Shown piece after piece: positions 25,955 to 34,327 of a stretch of DNA of 64,000 nucleotides. How positions within the stretch are numbered: the stretch's first letter is position 1; each line of letters begins with the position of its first letter. Made by a program: the position numbers and the translations under genes. This DNA comes from Gemmatimonadota bacterium (GTDB lineage Bacteria > Gemmatimonadota > Gemmatimonadetes > Gemmatimonadales > Gemmatimonadaceae): positions 62,001 to 126,000 of the forward strand of contig JAPLKU010000005.1 in the NCBI GenBank assembly GCA_026387935.1. Direction: 5' to 3'. The notes under the pieces are model-generated. The model did no database searches. It was not told the origin of the DNA and saw nothing but the letters and a program-made list of their open reading frames with translations.

Positions 25955-26295
25955 CGGGGATGCTTAGGCAAATCTGACATTGCGAATCTCCTTAGTATAG
26001 AAGTCGCCAGCCAAGAACTAGAGATGTAGCAGCGGCTGTCTATCCGATGTGAGTGTTCTCCAACATCAGCGCATCAATTGTAGTGTGTAGTGACATACGG
26101 CTGTAGAGACACGTTTAACGTTACTGAGAATGTGCTGTGGCATCTAAGTCGTTATGTGGCAACACTTGGAGAATGGCTTGTAATATCACCGTACTCCTGT
26201 GCACGGAAGAGGGAGATTCGCCGCTCCCCTTCCGCGAATTGCTAAACTATAGAGGTAGGCAATTCACGCAAAAATCGGCATTCAGGAGTTCAGCA
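25955..26295. other. AT-richer intergenic stretch of about 340 bases upstream of pirin
   Basis: Apart from the 7-bp inverted repeat at 26236-26265 I find no gene here. The plus-strand frame that runs in from 26137 has poor codon use and no family likeness before the pirin start, and the methyltransferase frame may begin a little inside the left edge (TTG 25954). Confidence 0.4.
26236..26265 (+). promoter_or_regulatory. Inverted repeat before pirin gene, possible operator or leader hairpin
   Basis: GAATTGC (26236-26242) and GCAATTC (26259-26265) are perfect inverted copies 16 bases apart, ending 30 bases before the pirin GTG. The spacer is AT-rich (TAAACTATAGA) and may include a -10 element. 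Confidence 0.35.
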
Positions 26296-27201
26296 GTGTC
26301 CATCCGTCCAGTCAACAAAATCATCGAAGCCACGCCAACGATGGAGGGCGCCGGCGTGCGTCTCCGCCGTGCCTTCGGGTTCAGCGAAAAGAATGAGCAG
26401 GATCCCTTTCTCCTGTTCGATGATTTCCGTGGCGATACGCCGAGCGACTACCTCGCCGGCTTTCCGTGGCATCCGCATCGCGGCATCGAGACCATCACGT
26501 ACGTGCTCGCCGGCGATGTGTCGCACGCCGACTCACTCGGCAACGAAGGCAAGCTCGGTGCCGGCGATGTGCAGTGGATGACCGCGGGTAGCGGGATCAT
26601 GCACCAGGAAATGCCGCACGGTGATGCCCTCGGTCGCATGCATGGCTTTCAGCTTTGGGCCAATTTGCCGGCCGCGCAGAAGATGACCGACCCGCGGTAC
26701 CAGGACGTGAAGTCGAAGGACATCGCCGAAGTGACCGACGACGATGGCACGAAAGTGCGCGTCATCATCGGCGAGTTTTGGGGGAAGAAGGGCCCCGTCG
26801 ATGGCATCGCGGCCAACCCGCGCTACCTCGACGTGTTCGTGCCGCCGGGCAAGAAGAAGCATCTCAAGGTGGACACGCGATCGAATGCGTTCGCCTATGT
26901 GTTCGAAGGAGAGGGAAACTTCCGCGATGCGTCCGCACCAACCGGCGTGCTCACCGAGCGCCACGAGGAGGATGACAATCCGGTGCGCTCGATGACGGGT
27001 AATCGCTCGCTTGTCACCTTTGGTGGCGGCGACGAGGTCGTCGTGCAGGCGGGAGAGCAGGGGATTCGGTTCCTGCTCGTATCCGGTCGGCCGATCGAGG
27101 AGCCGGTCGCCTGGTATGGTCCTATCGTGATGAACACGCGTGATGAACTGCAGACCGCGTTGAGCGAACTCCGCAGCAACACTTTCATCAGGAACCGCTA
27201 G
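26296..27201 (+). CDS. Pirin family bicupin protein
   Basis: 301 residues from GTG 26296, chosen because AGGAG stands 7 bases upstream and VSIRPVNKIIEA is the normal pirin opening; an upstream ATG at 26137 would add 53 unrelated residues. The metal ligands of pirin are conserved: H59 and H61 in FPWHPHRGIETITY, and H103 and E105 in SGIMHQEMP. The second cupin half (PPGKKKHLKVDTRSNAFAYV) is present. Bacterial pirins include quercetin 2,3-dioxygenases and redox-sensing regulators. The gene ends one base before the alpha/beta-hydrolase gene, so they are co-transcribed. Confidence 0.9.
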   Translation: MSIRPVNKIIEATPTMEGAGVRLRRAFGFSEKNEQDPFLLFDDFRGDTPSDYLAGFPWHPHRGIETITYVLAGDVSHADSLGNEGKLGAGDVQWMTAGSGIMHQEMPHGDALGRMHGFQLWANLPAAQKMTDPRYQDVKSKDIAEVTDDDGTKVRVIIGEFWGKKGPVDGIAANPRYLDVFVPPGKKKHLKVDTRSNAFAYVFEGEGNFRDASAPTGVLTERHEEDDNPVRSMTGNRSLVTFGGGDEVVVQAGEQGIRFLLVSGRPIEEPVAWYGPIVMNTRDELQTALSELRSNTFIRNR

Positions 27202-27202
27202 G

Positions 27203-28021
27203 ATGATGCGCCTTCGCCTGCTGATGTCCTTTGTCGTCGCGCTCGCGTGTTCGGCGCGCGCACAGTCCATGGTCGGCCCTGACACCGTGTCATTCACGAG
27301 CGGCGCACTGCCGCTTCGCGGCATCATCTATCGCCCTGCCGGTGCGGGCCCATTCCCCGTGATTCTGTTCAATCACGGGAGCGGCAAGGACTACACGAAG
27401 GAAGTCGCGGCCGTCGGCCCGGCATACGCGGGGCATGGCTTTGTGTTTTTCGCGCCATCGCGCCGCGGGCAGTGGCTCTCCAAAGCCACCGGCCACTACG
27501 TGATTGATTCGCTCGATGCGATCGAGAAATCCCAGGGGATGGACGCGCGCAATACGCTGCTCGTGACCCTGATGAAGGGAGAGCAGCTCGATGACGTGCG
27601 CGCGGCGTTGAACTACATCACGACCAAACCATACGCGCGACGTGATCGCGTAGTGGTCGCCGGCAACTCCTACGGCGGTATCGTGACCATGTACGCCGCC
27701 GCCTACCTCGATGGCCTCTGGGCAGCCGTCAACTTTGCCGGCGCCGCGCAGTCGTGGGCGGATTCGCCGCCCCTGCAGCAGGCTCTCACCGATGTCGCGG
27801 CGGTCGCGCGGATTCCGGTCTTCTTTGCCCAGGCCGAAAACGACTATGACCTGACGCCGAGCAAGGTGCTGTCGGCGACGATGACGAAGGTGGGGCAACC
27901 AAACGTGATGAAGATCTTCCCCGTATTTGGGAAGACGACGCCCGAGGGCCACAGCTTCGGATATTTTGGTGGTGATATCTGGGGCCCCGACGTCGTCGCG
28001 TTCGTGAAGAAACCGAAGTAG
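27203..28021 (+). CDS. Exported alpha/beta hydrolase, dienelactone-hydrolase-like
   Basis: 272 residues. The signal peptide is MMRLRLLMSFVVALACSARA, then QS. The catalytic set is visible: nucleophile S156 in GNSYGG, Asp in AENDYDL, His in EGHSFG. The oxyanion region is FNHGSGKDY. Family members are esterases or dienelactone hydrolase-like enzymes, and substrate cannot be assigned. It follows pirin by one base (TAG G ATG). Confidence 0.82.
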   Translation: MMRLRLLMSFVVALACSARAQSMVGPDTVSFTSGALPLRGIIYRPAGAGPFPVILFNHGSGKDYTKEVAAVGPAYAGHGFVFFAPSRRGQWLSKATGHYVIDSLDAIEKSQGMDARNTLLVTLMKGEQLDDVRAALNYITTKPYARRDRVVVAGNSYGGIVTMYAAAYLDGLWAAVNFAGAAQSWADSPPLQQALTDVAAVARIPVFFAQAENDYDLTPSKVLSATMTKVGQPNVMKIFPVFGKTTPEGHSFGYFGGDIWGPDVVAFVKKPK

Positions 28022-28077
28022 TCCGTCTCCGCCATACTCGCCGCACCTTCCAGCTTCCAACGATCTCGGTGACCAAC

Positions 28078-28701
28078 ATGCGAAACAACATGCTGCTGCT
28101 CTGCGCTGCGCTCATGCTTCCCTTTGCCGTCTCGTCAGCTCAGCGCGGCGGTCGTGGCGGGGGTGGCGGCGGTGGCGGTGGTGGTGCGCCGGTCGCGCGC
28201 CCGGCGACGCGCGGACAGATCGAAGACCTGAATCCGGCGAACCTGCTCGTGGACAAGCGCAAGAAAATCGGGCTGGCGGACTCCACCGTGAACAAGCTCA
28301 AGGCCCTCGAAAAAACAATCGCCGAGCGCAATAAACCGCTCCTGCAGCAGTACGATTCGGTGCGTCGCGAAATCCGTTTCCCGAATGCGGCGCCTTCCGG
28401 TGGCGCGATGGGTGCGAAAATGGGATCCGGAAGCAGGAGCGCATCAGGCGAGGCGACATTTGGCGGCGGAGGTGGGTCGACCATGTCTTCCGAAGACATG
28501 GCCAAGATGCGCACCCAACTCATGGCGCTCAGCGGCATTGCGGCCCAGATCCGCGAGCGTCGCTCCGTCGATCTGAACGAAGCGCTCGCGCTGCTCGCGC
28601 CCGACCAGATGGAAAAGGCGAAGGAGTTCGTAAGCGAGCAGAACGACGAGTTCGACCGCGTTTTGCCGTCGCGAAGCCGCGCTGACCTGCCCCCTGAGTA
28701 G
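28078..28701 (+). CDS. Exported Gly-rich, Spy/CpxP-like helical protein
   Basis: 207 residues from ATG 28078; a GTG at 28069 is an alternative. A signal peptide ends at SSAQ and leads straight into a run of arginine-glycine and then ten glycines (28141-28185). The rest is helical and charged (KRKKIGLADSTVNKLKALEK; LNEALALLAPDQMEKAKEFV), with the layout of periplasmic Spy/CpxP/ZraP chaperones, although an LTxxQ motif is not exact. A second Gly/Ser tract lies near residues 130-145. Function unknown. A short hairpin (28688-28706) overlaps the stop. Confidence 0.6.
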   Translation: MRNNMLLLCAALMLPFAVSSAQRGGRGGGGGGGGGGAPVARPATRGQIEDLNPANLLVDKRKKIGLADSTVNKLKALEKTIAERNKPLLQQYDSVRREIRFPNAAPSGGAMGAKMGSGSRSASGEATFGGGGGSTMSSEDMAKMRTQLMALSGIAAQIRERRSVDLNEALALLAPDQMEKAKEFVSEQNDEFDRVLPSRSRADLPPE

Positions 28702-28706
28702 GGGCA
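28688..28706 (+). terminator. Small hairpin overlapping a stop codon
   Basis: TGCCCC (28688-28693) and GGGGCA (28701-28706) form a 6-bp stem with a 7-base loop at the end of the Gly-rich protein gene. No U-run follows, so termination is uncertain. Confidence 0.3.
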
Positions 28707-28724
28707 TGAATTCGGTCAAAATCG

Positions 28725-28755
28725 TTGACAGGAAGCCGCAAAAGCGGCCTACTTA
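28725..28755 (+). promoter_or_regulatory. Sigma-70-type promoter with palindrome in the spacer
   Basis: A perfect TTGACA (28725-28730) and TACTTA (28750-28755) are 19 bases apart, 9 bases before the ATG at 28764. GCCGC AAAA GCGGC (28735-28748) is a perfect inverted repeat within the spacer and could be an operator. A start site this close to the ATG would give an almost leaderless mRNA. Confidence 0.4.
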
Positions 28756-28763
28756 ACGGCTAT

Positions 28764-29630
28764 ATGCGACGCATCCCCACCACCGCCGTGCTTCGTTGCG
28801 CCCTGGCCGTCACTTTCGTGGCTGCCGCGACGCATTCCCTTGCCGCCCAATCGCAGCCGCTCGCGCCCGTCCGCGAGTCCGGACAGAACGTGAGTCCGGC
28901 CTATGAAGGCTGGTACAAGAATCCTGACGGGACGATTTCAATGTCCTTTGGCTATTTCAACCGGAATGCCAAGGAAGTGGTCGAAGTCCCCATCGGACCG
29001 AACAACTTTTTCTCATCTGGCCCAGCCGATCGCGGCCAGCCCGCGAGCTTTCAGCCACGCCGAAACTGGGGCGTGTTCGCCGTGGTCGTTCCGGCCGATT
29101 GGGCGCAGCGCGACAAAGTCATCTGGACGCTGGTGATCAAGGGCGACACGCTTCGCGTGCCCGGGCATCTCCGTCCCAACTGGGAGATTGATGCGCTGCA
29201 GGGCGAGGCCGGCAGCGGCAACACGCCACCGGTCCTCAAATTTGCAGCCGACGGCAAGAGTGGCGGCGGTCCCGGCGGTGTCATGGCCGACGCAGCACTC
29301 ACGGCGAAGGTTGGCGCGGCCGTCGAGGTGAAAGTCTGGGCAACCGACGATGGCAAAGGCCGCTCGACGATCGCGGGCACGGCTCGCGGCGGCGCTATTC
29401 CCGTCACCCTCCGCTGGTTCAAGCACACGGGTCCTGGTGAAGTCACCTTTACTGAACCTGCTCCGCGCGCCAGCGGGCCGGGTGGCCTCGCTACGACGTC
29501 GGCGCGTTTCAGCGTGCCGGGTCAATACGTCCTACGAGTACGGGCCAACGATGCCTCGGGCATCGCTGGCGCTGGGCATGCGCAGTGTTGCTGGTCGAAT
29601 GGATTTGTCCGCGTTACGGTGGCACCGTAA
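28764..29630 (+). CDS. Exported hypothetical protein with Ig-like C-terminal domain
   Basis: 288 residues from ATG 28764. A signal peptide (VLRCALAVTFVAAATHSLAA) is followed by a beta-rich domain with AYEGWYKNPDGTISMSFGYF and RRNWGVFAVVVPADW, then a C-terminal segment with Ig-like strands (PVTLRWFKHTGPGEVTF; PGQYVLRVRANDASG) and a Cys pair (QCCWSNGFV). I do not recognise an enzymatic family. Proteins of this kind sit beside cytochrome c / copper monooxygenase genes in related genomes, and here the neighbour 64 bases downstream is exactly that. Confidence 0.6.
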   Translation: MRRIPTTAVLRCALAVTFVAAATHSLAAQSQPLAPVRESGQNVSPAYEGWYKNPDGTISMSFGYFNRNAKEVVEVPIGPNNFFSSGPADRGQPASFQPRRNWGVFAVVVPADWAQRDKVIWTLVIKGDTLRVPGHLRPNWEIDALQGEAGSGNTPPVLKFAADGKSGGGPGGVMADAALTAKVGAAVEVKVWATDDGKGRSTIAGTARGGAIPVTLRWFKHTGPGEVTFTEPAPRASGPGGLATTSARFSVPGQYVLRVRANDASGIAGAGHAQCCWSNGFVRVTVAP

Positions 29631-29694
29631 TGCGGAAGAAATAAGAAGTAAGAGATCAGAGAATAATTTCGTGACCCACTACGCGGGAACTCTC

Positions 29695-31089
29695 ATGACG
29701 ACGTCGACCGTCGCACTCCTCGTTGCTGCCGCCGTTGCGGCGCCTGTTGTTTCACTCTCGGCGCAGAACAATGTTCCTGTCGCGACGGTCGCGGCGAACA
29801 TTGCCTCGCGTTCCGGGCCAGGCGACCCGCCAACGTGGGCGCACGACGTCGCGCGCATCATGCAGAACAAGTGCCAGGTCTGTCACACCCCTGGCTCCAT
29901 CGCGCCGATGGTGCTGACCACCTACGAAGAGGCGAAGAAATTCGCCGACAAGATCAAGTCGCGCGTGGCCACGAGGCGCATGCCGCCCTGGCACCTCGAC
30001 AAGACCGTCGGCATTCAGGAGTACAAGAATGATCGTTCACTTTCGGACGCCGAGATTGCGACGATCGTGAATTGGGTTGATGCGGGCGCGCCGCAGGGCG
30101 ACATGAAGGATGCGCCGCCGCCGGTGACGCTACCGGATCCGGCCAAGTGGCAGTTCGGTGACCGATTCGGCCAGCCCGACCTTGTTGTGAAGTCCGCGCC
30201 GTACACGGTGGCGCCGACGGGACAGGACAAGTGGTGGCGGCCCGAGACCGATATGGGGATCAAGGAAGAGCGCTGGGTCCGCGCTATCGAGATCAAGCCG
30301 TCCGTTCCGCTCGGCAAGCGCGTGGTGCACCATGTGCTCACGACGCTCGAGCAGGATGAGGGGCCGATGCTGCAGGGCCTCGCGAGCACGGCGATGGACC
30401 ATTCGCCCGGCGCGCGTCCGATGAGCGGTGGTCTCTTCATGGAGTGGGCACTCGGCAAGCAGGGCGAGATCTACAATGAAGACGCCGGCAAGCTGCTCAT
30501 GCCTGGCGCCAAAATCCGCTGGGAAGTGCACTACTACGCCATCGGCAAGGAAGTGCCCAACGACCAGGTGGAAATCGGCGTCTGGTACTATCCCAAGGGC
30601 TACAAGCCGAAGAACCGCACAATCCTCAACATGTTCAACGTGGCCGCTGGTTCGGAACTCGACATTCCGCCGGGCCAGAAGACCGTCACGCAGAATTTCA
30701 TTACGCTGCGTGGCCCGGCGCGCATCGAGAATTTCCAGCCGCACATGCACATGCGGGGCAAGGCGATGATGATGGAAGCCGTGTATCCCGACGGTCGGCG
30801 CGAAGTGCTGAGCCACGTGAACAATTTTCAGTGGAACTGGCACGTCAACTACATCTACGCCGACAACGTGGCGCCGCTCCTGCCCAAGGGCACGATGCTG
30901 GTGTTCACGGCCTGGCACGACAACACGAAGGACAACCCGAATAATCCCGATCCGGAACAGTGGATTGGCTGGGGCGACCGCACGGTCGACGAGATGGCGC
31001 ACGTCTGGGTGGATGTGACGTATCTGGAACAGGACGACTTCGACAAGAAGGTCGCGGACCGAAAGAAGGCGGCGACGATCAAGCCGTAG
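29695..31089 (+). CDS. Exported cytochrome c domain fused to PHM-type copper monooxygenase domain
   Basis: 464 residues from ATG 29695. A signal peptide ends at LSAQ. The haem motif C60-Q-V-C-H64 and a candidate axial Met in MPPW (M96) form a short cytochrome c domain. It is followed by a two-part domain carrying the copper ligands known from peptidylglycine alpha-hydroxylating monooxygenase: HH at 212-213, a lone His in WEVHYYA (H279), HMH at 350-352, and Met in DEMAHVW (M434). All ligand positions are filled, so an active copper enzyme receiving electrons from the haem is plausible. Substrate unknown. A palindromic repeat lies directly downstream. Confidence 0.82.
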   Translation: MTTSTVALLVAAAVAAPVVSLSAQNNVPVATVAANIASRSGPGDPPTWAHDVARIMQNKCQVCHTPGSIAPMVLTTYEEAKKFADKIKSRVATRRMPPWHLDKTVGIQEYKNDRSLSDAEIATIVNWVDAGAPQGDMKDAPPPVTLPDPAKWQFGDRFGQPDLVVKSAPYTVAPTGQDKWWRPETDMGIKEERWVRAIEIKPSVPLGKRVVHHVLTTLEQDEGPMLQGLASTAMDHSPGARPMSGGLFMEWALGKQGEIYNEDAGKLLMPGAKIRWEVHYYAIGKEVPNDQVEIGVWYYPKGYKPKNRTILNMFNVAAGSELDIPPGQKTVTQNFITLRGPARIENFQPHMHMRGKAMMMEAVYPDGRREVLSHVNNFQWNWHVNYIYADNVAPLLPKGTMLVFTAWHDNTKDNPNNPDPEQWIGWGDRTVDEMAHVWVDVTYLEQDDFDKKVADRKKAATIKP

Positions 31090-31099
31090 TTCCGAGAGC

Positions 31100-31297
31100 G
31101 GAACCGCGGAGATCCGTGCAGCTAACCGCGGAGATCCGCTGAGAACAGGGCGGAGAAAACGCGGAGACTACAACTGACTGGGGGAACTGCAACGACGGCG
31201 CGAAAGGCGAACTGTCGTGGCAGTTCCCCCAAGGCTTTTGCTGTTGTAGTCTCCGCGAATCTCTGTAGTGCCGGTCTTCGCGAATCTCCGCGGTTCC
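31100..31297. repeat. Long imperfect palindrome, copy A of a dispersed intergenic element
   Basis: The ends are inverted copies of GGAACCGCGGAGATYCG (31100-31116 and 31281-31297). Inside, GCGGAGACTACAAC and GGGGGAACTGCAACGAC recur inverted as GTTGTAGTCTCCGC and GTCGTGGCAGTTCCCCC, so the whole would fold into one hairpin with arms of about 80-90 bases and a loop of about 17. The first 15 bases of the left arm are duplicated (31102-31116 and 31124-31138). Bases 31124-31196 match copy B (34328-34400) with one difference in 73. Confidence 0.85.
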
Positions 31298-31404
31298 AAA
31301 GGCGGCCGACGCGAATACCGCGGATGGCGCAGTCGAAACCGCACGGCAACCTTTCGGGTAGTATCACTGTCAGAATTGATGCCCTCATCCCCCATTTCAT
31401 CCCT

Positions 31405-32838
31405 ATGAATCGACTCCGCCTCGCCGCCGTGGTGTGCCTCGCCGTCGCCGCTCCCGCGGTTGCGATCGCACAAGCCAAGGCACCTGCCTCCGGCGCTTCC
31501 ATCAACATTCCGTTCGAGAAGATGGTGCTCCCGAACGGCCTTACGGTGATCCTCTCGCCGGACCATTCCGTGCCGCGGGTCAACGTGGACGTCTGGTACC
31601 ACGTGGGCTCCAAGAACGAGAAGCGCGGCCGCACGGGTTTCGCCCACATGTTCGAGCACGTGATGTTCACCGGTTCGCTCAACGTTGCCTACGGGCTGCA
31701 CGACCGGTACACCGAGGGCGTGGGCGGTGACAACAACGGGTCGACGAACAACGATCGCACCAACTATTACGAGAACATCCCGCCCAACTATCTCGAAACG
31801 GCGCTCTGGATGGAGGCCGACCGCATGGGCTTCCTCCTCGACAAGCTCGACGAGGCCAAGTTCAACGCGCAGCGCGATATCGTGCAGAATGAGCGTCGCC
31901 AGGGCATCGACAATCAGCCGTACGGGCGCACGTTCGAGATCCTGACGAGCCAGATGCTGCCGGACTCGCACCCGTATTCATGGCCGGTGGTCGGGTACCT
32001 CTCCGAATTGCAGAAAGCGACCGTCGAGGATGTGAAGGAATTCTTCCGGCTGTACTATGCGCCGAACAACGCCACCATCGCGATTGTCGGCGACATCGAC
32101 CCGGTTAAGACGAAGCAGTGGGTGACCAAATATTTCGGCGATCTCAAGAAGGGCGCTCCCATCGTGCGGCCGACCGTGCCGCCCACAATCCTGGCCGCCG
32201 AAAAGCGTGTGACGTTCGAAGACCGCGTGCAGGTGCCGCGGCTCTCGATTGCGTGGCCGACGGTCGGTGAGGATTCCGAGGACGACAAGGTGCTCGACAT
32301 CGTCTCGGCCGTGCTCTCGGGCCCGCGCACCGCGCGCCTCACCAAGGAACTCGTCTACGACAAGCAGTTCGCCGCGAGTGTAGCCGCGCAACAGGCGACG
32401 AGTGAAAACCACGGCATGTTCATCGCGCAGATCACGCCGCGCCCGGGCCATACGCTTACCGAAATCGAAGCGACGGTGGACTCGATCATCGCGCGCTTCA
32501 AGCGCGAAGGTCCGACCGCCGAGGAGATGACGAAGGCCACGGCGGGCGCGGAGTTCGGGTTCGTGTCGGCGCTCGAGAACAGCCTCGCCAAAGCCGAAAT
32601 CCTGAACAAGGGTTCGGTGTACCATGGCGACGCCGGCTACTACAAGAAGGAGTATGCGGGCATTAAGGCGGTGACCGCGGCCGACGTGAAGCGCGTGGCG
32701 AACAAGTATCTCACCGGCGGGCGCGTGGTGGTCTCCGTCGTTCCGCTCGGTAAACCCGAGCAGGCATCGAAGCCGGATCAGAGCAAGAAGGTCACCGTCG
32801 CTGCCGACGGCGGTCACTACCTCGTGGAGGGCAAGTAA
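31405..32838 (+). CDS. M16 family zinc metallopeptidase, catalytic subunit
   Basis: 477 residues from ATG 31405. A signal peptide ends near AIAQ. The inverted zinc motif H81-M-F-E84-H85 and the downstream ligand in VQNERRQG (E163) are intact, so this subunit should be catalytic. The C-terminal half carries the inactive repeat of the M16 fold (GPRTARLTKELVYDKQFAAS). The gene is followed without a gap (TAAATG) by a second M16 gene lacking the zinc motif. The arrangement is the alpha/beta pair of M16B proteases, which degrade or process peptides in the periplasm. A palindromic repeat lies on each side of the pair. Confidence 0.92.
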   Translation: MNRLRLAAVVCLAVAAPAVAIAQAKAPASGASINIPFEKMVLPNGLTVILSPDHSVPRVNVDVWYHVGSKNEKRGRTGFAHMFEHVMFTGSLNVAYGLHDRYTEGVGGDNNGSTNNDRTNYYENIPPNYLETALWMEADRMGFLLDKLDEAKFNAQRDIVQNERRQGIDNQPYGRTFEILTSQMLPDSHPYSWPVVGYLSELQKATVEDVKEFFRLYYAPNNATIAIVGDIDPVKTKQWVTKYFGDLKKGAPIVRPTVPPTILAAEKRVTFEDRVQVPRLSIAWPTVGEDSEDDKVLDIVSAVLSGPRTARLTKELVYDKQFAASVAAQQATSENHGMFIAQITPRPGHTLTEIEATVDSIIARFKREGPTAEEMTKATAGAEFGFVSALENSLAKAEILNKGSVYHGDAGYYKKEYAGIKAVTAADVKRVANKYLTGGRVVVSVVPLGKPEQASKPDQSKKVTVAADGGHYLVEGK

Positions 32839-34314
32839 ATGAACCCGATCAAGTACTCGTCGGCGCGCTCCGTGCGTGCGCTATCGCTCGCCGTCGCGAT
32901 CGTCGCCGCGCAGCCGCTCAGCGCCCAGGGCAGCAAGCTCGACCGCACGAAGCAACCGGCGGCTGGCCCCGCGCCCACCACGAAGATTCCTACGTGGACC
33001 AAGAGCAAACTGGCCAACGGCGCCGAACTTGTCGTGAGCGTCAAGAAGGATCTGCCGCTCGTATCCGTCACGATCGGATTCATTGGCGGCGCGACGACGT
33101 ATGAGCCCGCCAACAAGGTGGGGATGGCCGGATTCACCGCGCAGATGCTGAGCGAGGGCACGGCCACGAAGAGTGCCGATGACCTGTCCAACGCACAGCA
33201 GATGCTAGGCACTTCGATCAATGCCGGCATTTCGAACGAGACCGGCACGATTGGATTCACGGCGCTCAAGGATCGCGTGGACGCGGCGCTCGCGCTCGCG
33301 GCCGACATGATGCTCAACCCGAAGTTGCCGGCCGACGCGCTCGAGCGCCTCCGCGGCCGGTCGCTTGTTGGACTGCAGCAGCAACGCGACCAACCCAACG
33401 CCATCGCGGCGAATGTCTTCGCCAAGATCAACTACGGCGATGCGCATCCGTACGGACGCGCGCCGACTGAAGCAAGCGTGAAGGCCATCACGCGCGACGA
33501 CATCGTTGCGTTTCACAAAAAGTTCTACACGCCGGGCCACGCGGTGATCAGCGTGGTGGGCGACGTCGATCCGGCGAAGATGAAGGCGAGCATCGAGAAG
33601 GCGTTCGCGGCATGGGCCGCGGGCGGCGAGCGTCCGAAGTTCGACTACGCCGCTCCGCCGGCCCCGAAGGCGCGCACCATCTACCTCATCGACAAGCCGA
33701 AGGCGGCGCAGTCGGTGTTCATGCTCGGCCATCCGGGTCCGGATCGCTCCACACCTGACTACTACGCCATCCAGGTAATGAACACGTTGTTCGGCGGACT
33801 CTTCCAGTCGCGCATCAATCACAACATCCGCGAGGTGAAGGGCTACAGCTACGGAGTGAACTCGGGCTACGCGTATGGCCGCGGACCGGGGCAGTTCCAG
33901 GCCGGCGGCGGTATTGTGACGGCCAAGACGGACAGCGCACTGATCGAGTTCATGAAGGAGATTCGCGGCGTGCAGGGCGAAATTCCATTCACGGATGACG
34001 AGATCACGCAGGGCAAGGACGCGCTGGTGCAGTCGCTCCCACGCACCTTCTCGTCGGTGAACGGCGTGCGCGGCGCCATCTCGGGTATCTACCTGCAGGA
34101 TCTGTCCGAGAACTACTACACGGAATACGCGGCCAAGGTGAACGCCGTGACGCGAGCGGATCTCGTGCGCGTGGCCAAGAAGTACATCGACGTGGACAAC
34201 CTGAACATCATCATCGTGGGTGACCGCGCCGTGGTCGAGGCGGGCCTGCGCAAGACGGGAATCGCGCCCATCGTGATTCTGGATGTGGATGGGAAGCCGG
34301 TGATTACGCCGTAG
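32839..34314 (+). CDS. M16 family protein, non-catalytic partner subunit
   Basis: 491 residues beginning directly after the TAA of the catalytic gene. A signal peptide ends near PLSAQ. The M16 fold is clear (LANGAELVVSVKKDLPLVSV; GHAVISVVGDVDPAKMKASI; FGGLFQSRINHNIREVKGYS), but the zinc motif position reads GMAGFTAQMLSEGT, without HxxEH. As in M16B heterodimers, it probably provides the conserved Arg/Tyr substrate-binding residues in its C-terminal half. Copy B of the palindromic repeat begins 13 bases after the stop and may form the mRNA 3' end. Confidence 0.9.
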   Translation: MNPIKYSSARSVRALSLAVAIVAAQPLSAQGSKLDRTKQPAAGPAPTTKIPTWTKSKLANGAELVVSVKKDLPLVSVTIGFIGGATTYEPANKVGMAGFTAQMLSEGTATKSADDLSNAQQMLGTSINAGISNETGTIGFTALKDRVDAALALAADMMLNPKLPADALERLRGRSLVGLQQQRDQPNAIAANVFAKINYGDAHPYGRAPTEASVKAITRDDIVAFHKKFYTPGHAVISVVGDVDPAKMKASIEKAFAAWAAGGERPKFDYAAPPAPKARTIYLIDKPKAAQSVFMLGHPGPDRSTPDYYAIQVMNTLFGGLFQSRINHNIREVKGYSYGVNSGYAYGRGPGQFQAGGGIVTAKTDSALIEFMKEIRGVQGEIPFTDDEITQGKDALVQSLPRTFSSVNGVRGAISGIYLQDLSENYYTEYAAKVNAVTRADLVRVAKKYIDVDNLNIIIVGDRAVVEAGLRKTGIAPIVILDVDGKPVITP

Positions 34315-34327
34315 GTTTTGACTGCGT

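Noticed and set aside
26137-26295. Longer pirin protein starting at ATG 26137
   Set aside because: The extra 53 residues have poor codon use and no pirin likeness, while GTG 26296 has AGGAG and the normal family N-terminus.
31122-31682. Minus-strand frame sharing a peptide (VPPVSCSLRVFSALFSADLRG) with the frame at 34116-34436
   Set aside because: The shared peptide arises from translating the palindromic DNA repeat; it is not a conserved protein.
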